Part shown: positions 8,762 to 16,598 of the stretch, one piece after another
Layout: every line of letters begins with the position of its first letter
How positions within the stretch are numbered: the stretch's first letter is position 1
NCBI GenBank assembly: GCA_934247935.1
Contig: CAKQKE010000004.1
Location: forward strand, 129,282-193,281
DNA length: 64,000 nt
Reading direction: 5' to 3'
Source of the DNA: an uncultured Clostridia bacterium
GTDB taxonomy: Bacteria > Bacillota > Clostridia > Christensenellales > Borkfalkiaceae
Translations under genes and position numbers: made by a program
Notes under the pieces: model-generated
Database searches by the model: none
Told to the model about the DNA's origin: nothing
What the model saw: only the letters and a program-made list of their open reading frames with translations

Positions 8762-9418
8762 ATGAGAATTGCATTGAAAAGGGAAGTAAGCGCAGACAAA
8801 TTGAACGACGACACGTCTAACGTAGACGTAATCTTTTGCGGGTTTAACGGAGAGACAATCGATTTTAGGAAAGAACTTAAAGGCGACTCTGAAAAACTGC
8901 TTGCGATAGGCAGATTGTCAAGAGACAAAAAGAGCGTTGTTATCGGCGGGTACGTCACCGAAAATTACGGACTTACACGACTTTCCGCAGTGGTAGCGGA
9001 TAAGGGTAGAATTTTAGGCATAAGCGATATGAGCGTCAGCGTGCATAATACGGTTTATTCGCTTGGCAGCGGGTTTAAGGTTTACAACATAACGGGAGCA
9101 AAAATCGGTGTGCTTATAGGCGACGATATTCTTTTCCCGGAAAGTATCAGGTCGTTGACCGATTGCGACGCAGATGTCATCTTTGTAATAAACGGTTCGT
9201 GTAAACAAGGTATTTTTTTATCGGTTTTGCGCTCGCAAGCGTATTTATACGGCGTTCCGCTTATAAGTATAGGCAGTAAAATTACCGCCGTCGACGGCGA
9301 TGGAAATATAATTATCGATAGTCAGAGTTTAAGCGAAGTTATCGACGTCGATACTAAAAAACGCTTTTCCGAAGTGTACTTAAAACGGCGCGGATTTAAG
9401 AAGAACGAAGGAAAATAA
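8762..9418 (+). CDS. Nitrilase/amidase-fold protein lacking the catalytic cysteine
   Basis: A 218-residue protein from ATG 8762; a TTG at 8726 in the same frame is a possible earlier start but has no ribosome site. The core follows the carbon-nitrogen hydrolase fold: VVIGGYVTE, VVADKGRILG, GAKIGVLIGDDILFPES, then ADVIFVINGS. In active members the segment is GxxICYDxRFPE; here the nucleophilic Cys is Gly (codon 9119-9121). The first Glu (VFPE in the family) reads CGFN and the Lys after the GRILG strand is also gone. All three residues of the Glu-Lys-Cys triad therefore appear lost, and the protein is shorter than the usual 260-300. It is likely a non-catalytic homologue. It lies between dusB and trmL; no partner suggests a role. 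Confidence 0.6.
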   Translation: MRIALKREVSADKLNDDTSNVDVIFCGFNGETIDFRKELKGDSEKLLAIGRLSRDKKSVVIGGYVTENYGLTRLSAVVADKGRILGISDMSVSVHNTVYSLGSGFKVYNITGAKIGVLIGDDILFPESIRSLTDCDADVIFVINGSCKQGIFLSVLRSQAYLYGVPLISIGSKITAVDGDGNIIIDSQSLSEVIDVDTKKRFSEVYLKRRGFKKNEGK

Positions 9419-9528
9419 CAAGGGTTTTTAATAAAATTTAAAGGCGAAACGCGGTAAAGTTCGTCGCAAAGGAATAAAAAACAAAATAAACAGATAAAAG
9501 AAAAATAAACGAAAGAGGAAAATTTTTT

Positions 9529-10026
9529 ATGGCGTTTAACATAGTATTGGTGGAGCCCGAGATACCCCAGAACACGGGCAATATTTCAAGGACGTGCGCG
9601 GCAACGGGCAGCAGTTTGCACCTTGTAAAACCATTCGGTTTTGAGATTAACGACAAGCATTTAAAGCGTGCGGGGCTCGATTATTGGCAGTATCTCGACG
9701 TGCATTATTACGACAGTTTTCAAGAGGTGTTTGAGAAATATTTTACCGGTGATAATTTTTATTTTTTATCGACCAAGGGTAAAATCAGGCACAGTGACGC
9801 AAAGTTTAAAGACGGAGATTTTCTTGTGTTCGGCAAAGAAAGCCACGGTCTTCCCGAGCCGCTTTTAAAGCAGCATTACGATAAGACTTTGCGCATACCG
9901 ATGTGGGGAAATTTGCGCTCGTTGAATCTTTCGAATTCGGTTGCGATTACGCTTTACGAGGCGTTAAGGCAAAACGACTATTTCGGGCTTAATCCCATAG
10001 GAAATTTAACGGGCAGAAAAGATTGA
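9529..10026 (+). CDS. trmL: tRNA (cytidine(34)-2'-O)-methyltransferase TrmL (YibK)
   Basis: A 165-residue SPOUT-class methyltransferase that 2'-O-methylates the wobble nucleotide of leucine tRNAs in characterised homologues. Signatures are the N-terminal VEPEIPQNTGNISRTCAATG, LKRAGLDYW, and the knotted SAM-binding C-terminal part with FGKESHGLPE, LRIPM and RSLNLSNSVAI. AGAGGA lies 10 bases before the ATG. Length and motifs match the family without gaps. Confidence 0.93.
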   Translation: MAFNIVLVEPEIPQNTGNISRTCAATGSSLHLVKPFGFEINDKHLKRAGLDYWQYLDVHYYDSFQEVFEKYFTGDNFYFLSTKGKIRHSDAKFKDGDFLVFGKESHGLPEPLLKQHYDKTLRIPMWGNLRSLNLSNSVAITLYEALRQNDYFGLNPIGNLTGRKD

Positions 10027-10222
10027 TTATTTAAGTTGTTGTGTTTTTTGTTTGGTCCGGCGGTTTTTTATCGCGAGAAAATAAAAGTTTTATTTCGGAC
10101 GAGGTATTAATTTGAGTAAAATAAAAGTTTTTTATTCGCAGTAAAAATCTTTTTGCCGTCGACATAAATTTGATTTGCAAAAGATATAGCATACAATAAA
10201 ATATTATATTCATAAATTTCAT

Positions 10223-10253
10223 CTTTGCGTTTATCGTCGCAAAGGTGTTTTTT
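10223..10253 (+). terminator. Rho-independent terminator downstream of trmL
   Basis: CTTTGCG (10223-10229) pairs with CGCAAAG (10238-10244) around an 8-base loop, then GTGTTTTTT. It is 197 bases past the trmL stop, which is far for a simple 3' end. Confidence 0.65.
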
Positions 10254-10420
10254 AATACAGTTTTTCATAAGTCGAAAATTTTTTATAAAAACAAAAAACG
10301 TTTTATTGATTACGTTTCAAAAAAAGATTTACACGAGACGATAAAAACGATTAAAAAAGCGCAAAGTAAGCAAAAAGCGACTTAAAAACGCAATTAATAA
10401 ACGCAAAACCTTTGCTATGA

Positions 10421-10449
10421 TTGACTTAATTTGGCAACAATGGTATTAT
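10421..10449 (+). promoter_or_regulatory. Sigma-A-type promoter for the M18 aminopeptidase gene
   Basis: TTGACT, 17-bp spacer, TATTAT, 51 bases upstream of the chosen start codon. It lies just inside a longer possible reading frame starting at 10417, which argues for the later start. Confidence 0.75.
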
Positions 10450-10500
10450 ATATATAATTTAAATTTAATAATAACAAATGTTTTACAAACGGAGAAAAAT

Positions 10501-11793
10501 ATGATTGACAGTTTAAAAAAATTTATCGACAATTCGCAAACCGCCTATCAGGCGGTGCAAACGCTTAAAAACAGACTTCTCGGCGACGGATATGTCATGT
10601 TAAACGAGGGCGACGAATTTAAAATCGAGCAAGGAAAAAAGTATTTCGTCGTGAGAGACGGGAGTAGTCTGATTGCTTTTAAAGTGGGAAATATCGATAA
10701 TTATTATTACAAAATTATTGCGTCGCACACCGATTCGCCTGCGCTTAAAATCAAGTTCGACGGCGAAAACGTAAACCTCGATTGCAGAAAACTCGAGACC
10801 GAAGTTTACGGCGGACCTATTTTATACAGTTTCTTTGACAGACCGCTTAAAGTGGCTGGCAGGGTCGTTGTAGAAAGAGACGGAAAAATCGTTTCCGTGC
10901 CCGTTGTCGCAAAGACAAACGTGGTGCTTCCTTCGGTTGCAGTACACCTTCAAAGACAAGTGAATTCGTCATTCGCGCCCAATGCTCAAACCGACATGCA
11001 ACCGCTTTGCGGATTAGGCGTAGACAAGACCTATATTGACGACATTACAAAAGACGTTCTTTGTAAAAATGACAGAATTTACGATTACGACTTGTTTGTC
11101 ACGTGTGCTCAGGAAGGGTTTTTCAGCGGTGCAAACGACGAGTTTTTCTCTTCTCCCAGAATTGACAATCTGGCGAGTGTTATATCTTCTATAGAGGCCT
11201 TGGAGAAATCCGACGGCGACGGAATATCGGTTGCGTGCTTGTATGACAACGAAGAGGTCGGTTCCGGCACGAAACAAGGCGCGGCAGGCGACTTTTTATA
11301 CGAAACGCTTAAAAGGGTAAACAGGTCGCTTAAAAAATCGGACGACGAATTTTCGGCGGCGGTATTTAAATCGTTTATGCTTTCTTGCGACGGGGCGCAC
11401 GCAACTCATCCCAACCACGCAGAACTATCTTGTCAGCCGGGCAAAGTTTATCTCGGTAAAGGCGTAGTGATAAAGCATCACGCAAATCAAAATTATACAA
11501 CCGACGCCGTATCGTCATCGGTGATTAAAAAGATTTTGCAAAACGGAAAAATAAGTTGTCAGGATTTCTTTATGCGTTCGGACATGCCGTGCGGAAGCAC
11601 TCTCGGGGCAATCAGTTCGAGACATTTGTCTTTGCGTTCGGTTGACGTGGGTATCGCTCAACTTTCCATGCACTCTCAAGTGGAAACGATTGCGACAAGC
11701 GATTACGGTAACCTCGTTGAGGCTTTGACGGCGTTTTTAAATGCGAAAATCAACCAAACCGCTTACGACGAAATTACCGTCGAAACAAAGTAA
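10501..11793 (+). CDS. apeB: M18 family aminopeptidase
   Basis: A 430-residue cytosolic di-zinc aminopeptidase that removes N-terminal residues (acidic or broad specificity in the family). Metal and catalytic motifs are complete: ASHTDSPALKIK, PRIDNLASV, LYDNEEVGSGTKQGA, SCDGAHATHPNH and IAQLSMHSQVE. The start at 10501 is chosen because GGAG lies 6 bases upstream and the in-frame ATG at 10417 would place the start before the promoter. It opens a run of four peptidase genes on the same strand. Length is normal for bacterial M18 enzymes. Confidence 0.92.
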   Translation: MIDSLKKFIDNSQTAYQAVQTLKNRLLGDGYVMLNEGDEFKIEQGKKYFVVRDGSSLIAFKVGNIDNYYYKIIASHTDSPALKIKFDGENVNLDCRKLETEVYGGPILYSFFDRPLKVAGRVVVERDGKIVSVPVVAKTNVVLPSVAVHLQRQVNSSFAPNAQTDMQPLCGLGVDKTYIDDITKDVLCKNDRIYDYDLFVTCAQEGFFSGANDEFFSSPRIDNLASVISSIEALEKSDGDGISVACLYDNEEVGSGTKQGAAGDFLYETLKRVNRSLKKSDDEFSAAVFKSFMLSCDGAHATHPNHAELSCQPGKVYLGKGVVIKHHANQNYTTDAVSSSVIKKILQNGKISCQDFFMRSDMPCGSTLGAISSRHLSLRSVDVGIAQLSMHSQVETIATSDYGNLVEALTAFLNAKINQTAYDEITVETK

Positions 11794-11838
11794 AAATATA
11801 TCAGCAATTCAAAAAACGTTCAGGAGGCAATACTGACA

Positions 11839-13068
11839 ATGAAAAATTATCTCAACGAATATGCCGAATTAATTATAAATCACGGTTTAAATTTGCAAAA
11901 AGACGAAATTTTACATATAAATTCACCCGTAAACGCCGCACCGCTTGTCGAAGAAGTGGCAAAGGTCGCTTATCAAAAGGGAGCGAAAAAAATAATCAAC
12001 CATTGGTCGGACGGCAAAATTTCCGCGCTTAAATACGAATACGAAAGCGTAGAGGACCTTGAAGACGTACCCGATTACGTAGCCGAAGCGCGAAATTGCA
12101 TCGTCGAGCAAAAAGGCGTGTATCTCGGAATTTTATCCGAAGACCCCGCCGGTTTTGCGGGACTCGATTCGCAAAAAATTGCAAGGGCACGCCGCGCCAT
12201 GAACAAGGCTTTAAGACCCATGCGCGAGGCTACTTCTTCAAACAGAGTGCGCTGGTGTCTCGTTGCTTATCCGCAAACGGAGTGGGCTGAAAAAATGTTT
12301 CCCGACCTTTCCAAAGACAAGGCATACGAAAAGCAGTGGGAATACATTTTAAAGACGATGCGTCTCGATGCCGAAGACCCGCTTAAAGCATGGGAAGAGC
12401 ATCAGGAAAAACTCACCAAAAGGTGCGATATTTTAAACAATGCGAATGTCAGATATTTCAGATACAAAAATTCGCTCGGCACAGATTTTAAAATCGGCAT
12501 GCCCAAAGGTTATATTTTCTGCGGCGGAGCGGAAAAAGGCTTAAACGACGGCGTTTATTTCACCGCCAACATGCCCACCGAAGAGGTGTTTTCCAGCCCC
12601 GACAGGCTGACCGCCGAAGGTAAACTCGTCAGCGCAATGCCGCTTTGCAGAAACGGCGCGATTATAGAAAATTTTTCCATTACTTTTAAAGGCGGCAGAA
12701 TCGTGGATTATTCCGCAGAGAAAGGCTATGACGTTTTGAAGGGTATAATCGACACGGACGAAGGCTCGCATTATCTCGGCGAAATTGCCTTGATAGGTAA
12801 AAATTCTCCCATTCACAAACTCGGCGTTTTATTCTATGAAACCTTATTCGACGAAAACGCAAGTTGCCATTTTGCAATCGGAGATTCGTACGTCGGCTGC
12901 TTGAAAGGCGGCGAAAACATGGACGAAGAAACTTTGCACAAACACGGTTTAAACACCTCGTTGGAGCACGTAGATTTCATGGTCGGTACGGACGATTTGA
13001 GTATCGAGGCGGAATGTGAAGACGGTACTATAATGCAAATTTTTGCAGACGGCGATTGGGTAATTTAA
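11839..13068 (+). CDS. M29 family metallo-aminopeptidase (AmpS/aminopeptidase II type)
   Basis: A 409-residue metal-dependent aminopeptidase. The C-terminal half shows the M29 metal ligand pattern: NMPTEEVFSSPD, the YSAEKGYDVL and DEGSHYLGEIAL segments, FYETLFDENASCHFAIG, and HVDFMVGTDDLSI. The N-terminal half is the family's alpha/beta dimer domain. AGGAGG precedes the ATG by 9 bases. It follows the M18 gene by 45 bases and is probably co-transcribed with it; the two enzymes overlap in function as broad exopeptidases for short peptides. Confidence 0.9.
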   Translation: MKNYLNEYAELIINHGLNLQKDEILHINSPVNAAPLVEEVAKVAYQKGAKKIINHWSDGKISALKYEYESVEDLEDVPDYVAEARNCIVEQKGVYLGILSEDPAGFAGLDSQKIARARRAMNKALRPMREATSSNRVRWCLVAYPQTEWAEKMFPDLSKDKAYEKQWEYILKTMRLDAEDPLKAWEEHQEKLTKRCDILNNANVRYFRYKNSLGTDFKIGMPKGYIFCGGAEKGLNDGVYFTANMPTEEVFSSPDRLTAEGKLVSAMPLCRNGAIIENFSITFKGGRIVDYSAEKGYDVLKGIIDTDEGSHYLGEIALIGKNSPIHKLGVLFYETLFDENASCHFAIGDSYVGCLKGGENMDEETLHKHGLNTSLEHVDFMVGTDDLSIEAECEDGTIMQIFADGDWVI

Positions 13069-13190
13069 TGGGGCGGTTTTGGGTATTTCGGTAAAATAAA
13101 AATCGAGTAATACAATAAAAATAAAGGTTTGGCGGCGGTGAGCGCGTAAATTTAACATATGATTTAAAGTAAACATAAAGCGGGTAAAAT

Positions 13191-13222
13191 TTCCGCGTTT
13201 ACATAATACGTATTGCATAAAA
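13191..13222. repeat. TACGTA palindromic repeat, copy 3
   Basis: Core ATACGTATTG at 13206-13215 with the usual ATAAAACCGACAAAA right half; the left half is more diverged. It lies directly upstream of the pepT ribosome site. Confidence 0.6.
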
Positions 13223-13244
13223 CCGACAAAACAGGAGATAAAAA

Positions 13245-14465
13245 ATGACGGTAGAAGAAAGATTTTTAAAATATGTGTCATACGATACGCAAAGTATGGA
13301 CGATCAGGAAAGATTTCCCAGCACGCAAAAACAAGAAGTGCTTTTAAAAGAATTGAAAGACGAATTGAAGGCTTTGGGACTCGATGTAATTCAAGACGAA
13401 AACAAATACGTTTACGCAAAACTTCCGTCAAATATCGACGGGTATAAAGGTAAAAAATTGTGCTTTATTTCTCACGTTGATACATCGCCTGCGGTAAGCG
13501 GAGCAAACGTAAAAGCCAAAACCGTTTTATATAAAGGCGGAGAAATTGTTTTAAACGAAGAGACAGGTATGCGCCTGACTCTTGACGAAAACCCCGACTT
13601 AAACGATTATATAGGCAACAGATTAATCGTTACCGACGGAACGACCCTTTTGGGCGCAGACGATAAAGCGGGCGTTGCCGAAATTATGCAAGCGGTCGAA
13701 TATCTTGTCAATCACCCCGAGATAAAACACGGCGATTTGCGTGTCGCATTCACTCCCGACGAAGAGGTTGGCAGGGGTGTGGATTTTTTCAATGTAAAAT
13801 TGTTTGACGCCGATTTCGGCTATACAATCGACGGCGGCAAATTGGGGGAAATCGAGTACGAAAATTTCAACGCAGCGGCGGCTGTTTTAAAAATTCACGG
13901 CACATCCATTCACCCCGGCAGCGCGAAAGGAATAATGAAAAACGCAATCGATATGTTTTGCGAGTTTCATGCGCAACTTCCCGAAAGTCAACGCCCGGTA
14001 AACACCGAAAATTACGAGGGCTTTTATATGGTCAACGACGTAAGCGGAGACGTCGAAAACCTCACGGCAAAGTATATTATAAGAGATCACTATATGCAGA
14101 AATTCGAGCAAAAGAAGAAACTTTTTGCGCAAGCAGCCGAAAAATTAAACGAAAAGTACGGCGCGGGCGTTTTTGAAACGATAATAAAAGACAGTTATTA
14201 CAATATGAGCGAAATAATAAAGAAAAATATGTTTTTGATCGACAACGCGGTAAAGGCGATGAATGCTCCGGGCGTAAAAGAAAACATAGTGCCTATTCGC
14301 GGCGGAACTGACGGAGCAAGATTGTCTTTTATGGGTTTACCTTGCCCCAATTTGTCTACGGGCGGACATAATTTCCACGGCAGAAAGGAATACGTGCCAA
14401 TCGAAAGTATGGAAAAAATGGTACAAGTTATTTTGAATTTGGTTGACATTTATTCAAAAGACTAA
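13245..14465 (+). CDS. pepT: Peptidase T (tripeptide aminopeptidase, M20B)
   Basis: A 406-residue di-zinc tripeptidase. First metal-binding motif SHVDTSP with His77 and Asp79; TTLLGADDKAGVAEI supplies the bridging Asp; FTPDEEVGRGVDFF supplies the catalytic Glu pair; the dimerisation domain contains HGTSIHPGSAKG; and the last ligand His is in STGGHNFHG. GGAG lies 8 bases before the ATG. It sits third in the peptidase run, separated from the M29 gene by 176 bases that include a TACGTA repeat. PepT normally completes digestion of tripeptides delivered by oligopeptide uptake. Confidence 0.95.
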   Translation: MTVEERFLKYVSYDTQSMDDQERFPSTQKQEVLLKELKDELKALGLDVIQDENKYVYAKLPSNIDGYKGKKLCFISHVDTSPAVSGANVKAKTVLYKGGEIVLNEETGMRLTLDENPDLNDYIGNRLIVTDGTTLLGADDKAGVAEIMQAVEYLVNHPEIKHGDLRVAFTPDEEVGRGVDFFNVKLFDADFGYTIDGGKLGEIEYENFNAAAAVLKIHGTSIHPGSAKGIMKNAIDMFCEFHAQLPESQRPVNTENYEGFYMVNDVSGDVENLTAKYIIRDHYMQKFEQKKKLFAQAAEKLNEKYGAGVFETIIKDSYYNMSEIIKKNMFLIDNAVKAMNAPGVKENIVPIRGGTDGARLSFMGLPCPNLSTGGHNFHGRKEYVPIESMEKMVQVILNLVDIYSKD

Positions 14466-14602
14466 AAAATGAAACTGTATTTAAGTTGAATAATTTTGGC
14501 AGTAATTAAATCAATAGGCTGAAAATATATAAAAAGACGAGTTTCGGTTGGTGCATAAAGCGTACAAATCGAGATAAACTATTAAACTGAAAGGAGCAAA
14601 AA

Positions 14603-16306
14603 ATGACTTACGTAAAAATTAAAGACATGCAATATAAAAGAATAGACAGGGACGAGGCGATTGATAAAATCAAAAAAATTACGGACAAAATTAAAAATGC
14701 GTCTTCGGCTGCCGACGTCGTCGAGGCGAGGAAGGAATATTGTCACCTTTCCGACGAGATAAGCACGATGAGTAATCTCGCCCACACGAGATTCAACCTC
14801 AACACTTTGGACGAATATTACAACGGTGAAGTAGAGTATTACGACAATGTGCTTCCCGAATTGCAAATTTACTTTATCGAATATGAAAAGGCGTTTTTAA
14901 ACAGCAAATATCTGGAAGAGGTAAAAAAGCAAATCAACCCGCTTGTCATTACCATGTATCAACTTTCTTTAAAGTGTGCCGACAAAAAAATTCTTGAAGA
15001 AATGCAAGAGGAAATGCGCCTTACCACAAAGTATTCAAAGTTTGTTTCAGAGCAACTTTATCTTTTCAGGGGCAGAGAAGTTACGCTTGGCGAACTTAGA
15101 AAATATATGCAGGACAGCGACAGAAAAACGAGAGAAGAAGCATACAACGCTCTCGGCGCGACTTTGGAGAAAAATGCCGACTTTATAGATACCGTATTCG
15201 ATGAAATGGTCAAGGTGCGTACAAAAATGGCACAAAAACTCGGCTATAAAAACTTTATAGAGTTGGGTTACAACAGAATGGCGCGTACTTGTTACGACCA
15301 GGATACGGTCAAAATTTTCCGTGAAAACGTGTTAAACGATATCGTGCCGGTAGTTTGCAGATTAAAGAAAAAAATTGCCGACAAACTCGGCATTAAAGAG
15401 ATGAAACTTTACGACAACGACACGTATTTCAAGGAAGACCCCAAGCCGATTTCAAACGCGCAAGGCATACTTGAAAGCGGTAAAGAAATGTACCACGAAA
15501 TGAGCAAAGAAACGGCGGGATTTATCGATATGATGTTCGAGTCGGACGCTTTCGACGTTCTTCCAAGAAAGGGCAAATGGACGGGCGGATATATGACTTC
15601 GTTCCCCCTTTACAAACAGCCGTTTATCTTTGCAAACTTCAACGGCACGACAGCAGACGTAGACGTAATCACGCACGAGGCGGGACACGCTTTCGCTTAC
15701 TATTTGGGAGCGGACGATTTCACGACCGAACTCGACCTCGGCGGCATGGAAACTGCCGAAACTCACTCGATGAGTATGGAATTTTTCGCCTGGAAGTATA
15801 TGGATAAATTCTTCGGTAAAGACGAGGCGAAATACCGCTATAAACATTTGGCTGACGCATTGACTTTTATACCTTACGGCACGATTGTCGACTATTTCCA
15901 ACATATCGTTTACGAAAATCCCGACCTTACGCCCGCGCAGAGAAAAGCGGAATGGAAAAAACTCGAGCAAAAATTCCGTCCTTATATGAATGCCGACGGA
16001 ATAACGTATCTCGAACTCGGCACGCGTTGGCAATATCAAAATCACATTTTTGAAAGTCCGTTCTATTATATCGATTATTGTCTCGCGCAAACGGTTGCAA
16101 TTGAATTTTTGGAAGAAAGTTTAAAAGATTACGACGGCGCGCTTAAAAGATATTTCGATTTTGCAAGAAAAACGGGCAATTATAAGTTTACCGACCTTGT
16201 AAAGGCGGCGGGTTTGAAGTCTCCGTTTGAAGAGGGCGCGCTTAAAGAAGTTGCGGCAACTTGCGAAAAATTGCTCGATGACCTTTCGACTCGGATTAAA
16301 GATTGA
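14603..16306 (+). CDS. pepF: M3 family oligoendopeptidase F
   Basis: A 567-residue zinc endopeptidase for medium-length peptides in the cytosol. The zinc motif HEAGH is at residues 358-362, with the downstream Glu ligand in GGMETAETHSMSMEFF. The region LGTRWQYQNHIFESPFYYIDY before the C-terminus is the conserved substrate-side tyrosine-rich segment of this family. Residues 1-200 form the helical PepF N-domain. AAAGGAG stands 7 bases before the ATG. It is the last of four peptidases and ends just before a TACGTA repeat and a strong terminator. The symbol follows the nearest named family; this shorter form (M3B) may be named differently by some curators. Confidence 0.92.
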   Translation: MTYVKIKDMQYKRIDRDEAIDKIKKITDKIKNASSAADVVEARKEYCHLSDEISTMSNLAHTRFNLNTLDEYYNGEVEYYDNVLPELQIYFIEYEKAFLNSKYLEEVKKQINPLVITMYQLSLKCADKKILEEMQEEMRLTTKYSKFVSEQLYLFRGREVTLGELRKYMQDSDRKTREEAYNALGATLEKNADFIDTVFDEMVKVRTKMAQKLGYKNFIELGYNRMARTCYDQDTVKIFRENVLNDIVPVVCRLKKKIADKLGIKEMKLYDNDTYFKEDPKPISNAQGILESGKEMYHEMSKETAGFIDMMFESDAFDVLPRKGKWTGGYMTSFPLYKQPFIFANFNGTTADVDVITHEAGHAFAYYLGADDFTTELDLGGMETAETHSMSMEFFAWKYMDKFFGKDEAKYRYKHLADALTFIPYGTIVDYFQHIVYENPDLTPAQRKAEWKKLEQKFRPYMNADGITYLELGTRWQYQNHIFESPFYYIDYCLAQTVAIEFLEESLKDYDGALKRYFDFARKTGNYKFTDLVKAAGLKSPFEEGALKEVAATCEKLLDDLSTRIKD

Positions 16307-16313
16307 TTTTGAC

Positions 16314-16345
16314 TGTTTTACAATGCACGTATTGCGTAAAACTTG
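16314..16345. repeat. TACGTA palindromic repeat, copy 4
   Basis: GTTTTACAATGCAC joined to GTATTGCGTAAAAC; the core is CACGTA here. It begins 8 bases after the pepF stop. Confidence 0.55.
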
Positions 16346-16432
16346 CAAAACAGGCACATAACAGCGGTAAATCGACAATAATAAAGCCGATTATAATATA
16401 TTTATAAAATTAAAATTTTAATGATAAAAGCC

Positions 16433-16472
16433 AAAATGCTCGTTAAGGTGAATGCACCTTAACGAGCATTTT
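16433..16472. terminator. Bidirectional terminator between pepF and the convergent P-type ATPase gene
   Basis: Perfect 18-bp stem (16433-16450 with 16455-16472) with the loop AATG; A-run on the left and T-run on the right allow termination in both directions. It serves the convergent pair. Confidence 0.88.
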
Positions 16473-16598
16473 ATATCTATATAGTTTTAATGTGATTATA
16501 AGTTTTATATCGTCCGACAATCGAGCAAATCGCATCTGCATTAAAGCCGTAATTTAGCCGAAACGACATTTTGTAATTTAGTCGAAAACCGCCTTGTC

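Larger units (their letters stand above)
10027..10500. other. 474-bp intergenic region between trmL and the M18 peptidase gene
   Basis: AT-rich. It holds a directly repeated AAAATAAAAGTTTT block (about 10079-10092 and 10119-10132), a terminator hairpin at 10223-10253 and the promoter at 10421-10449. No coding frame in it is convincing. Confidence 0.6.
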
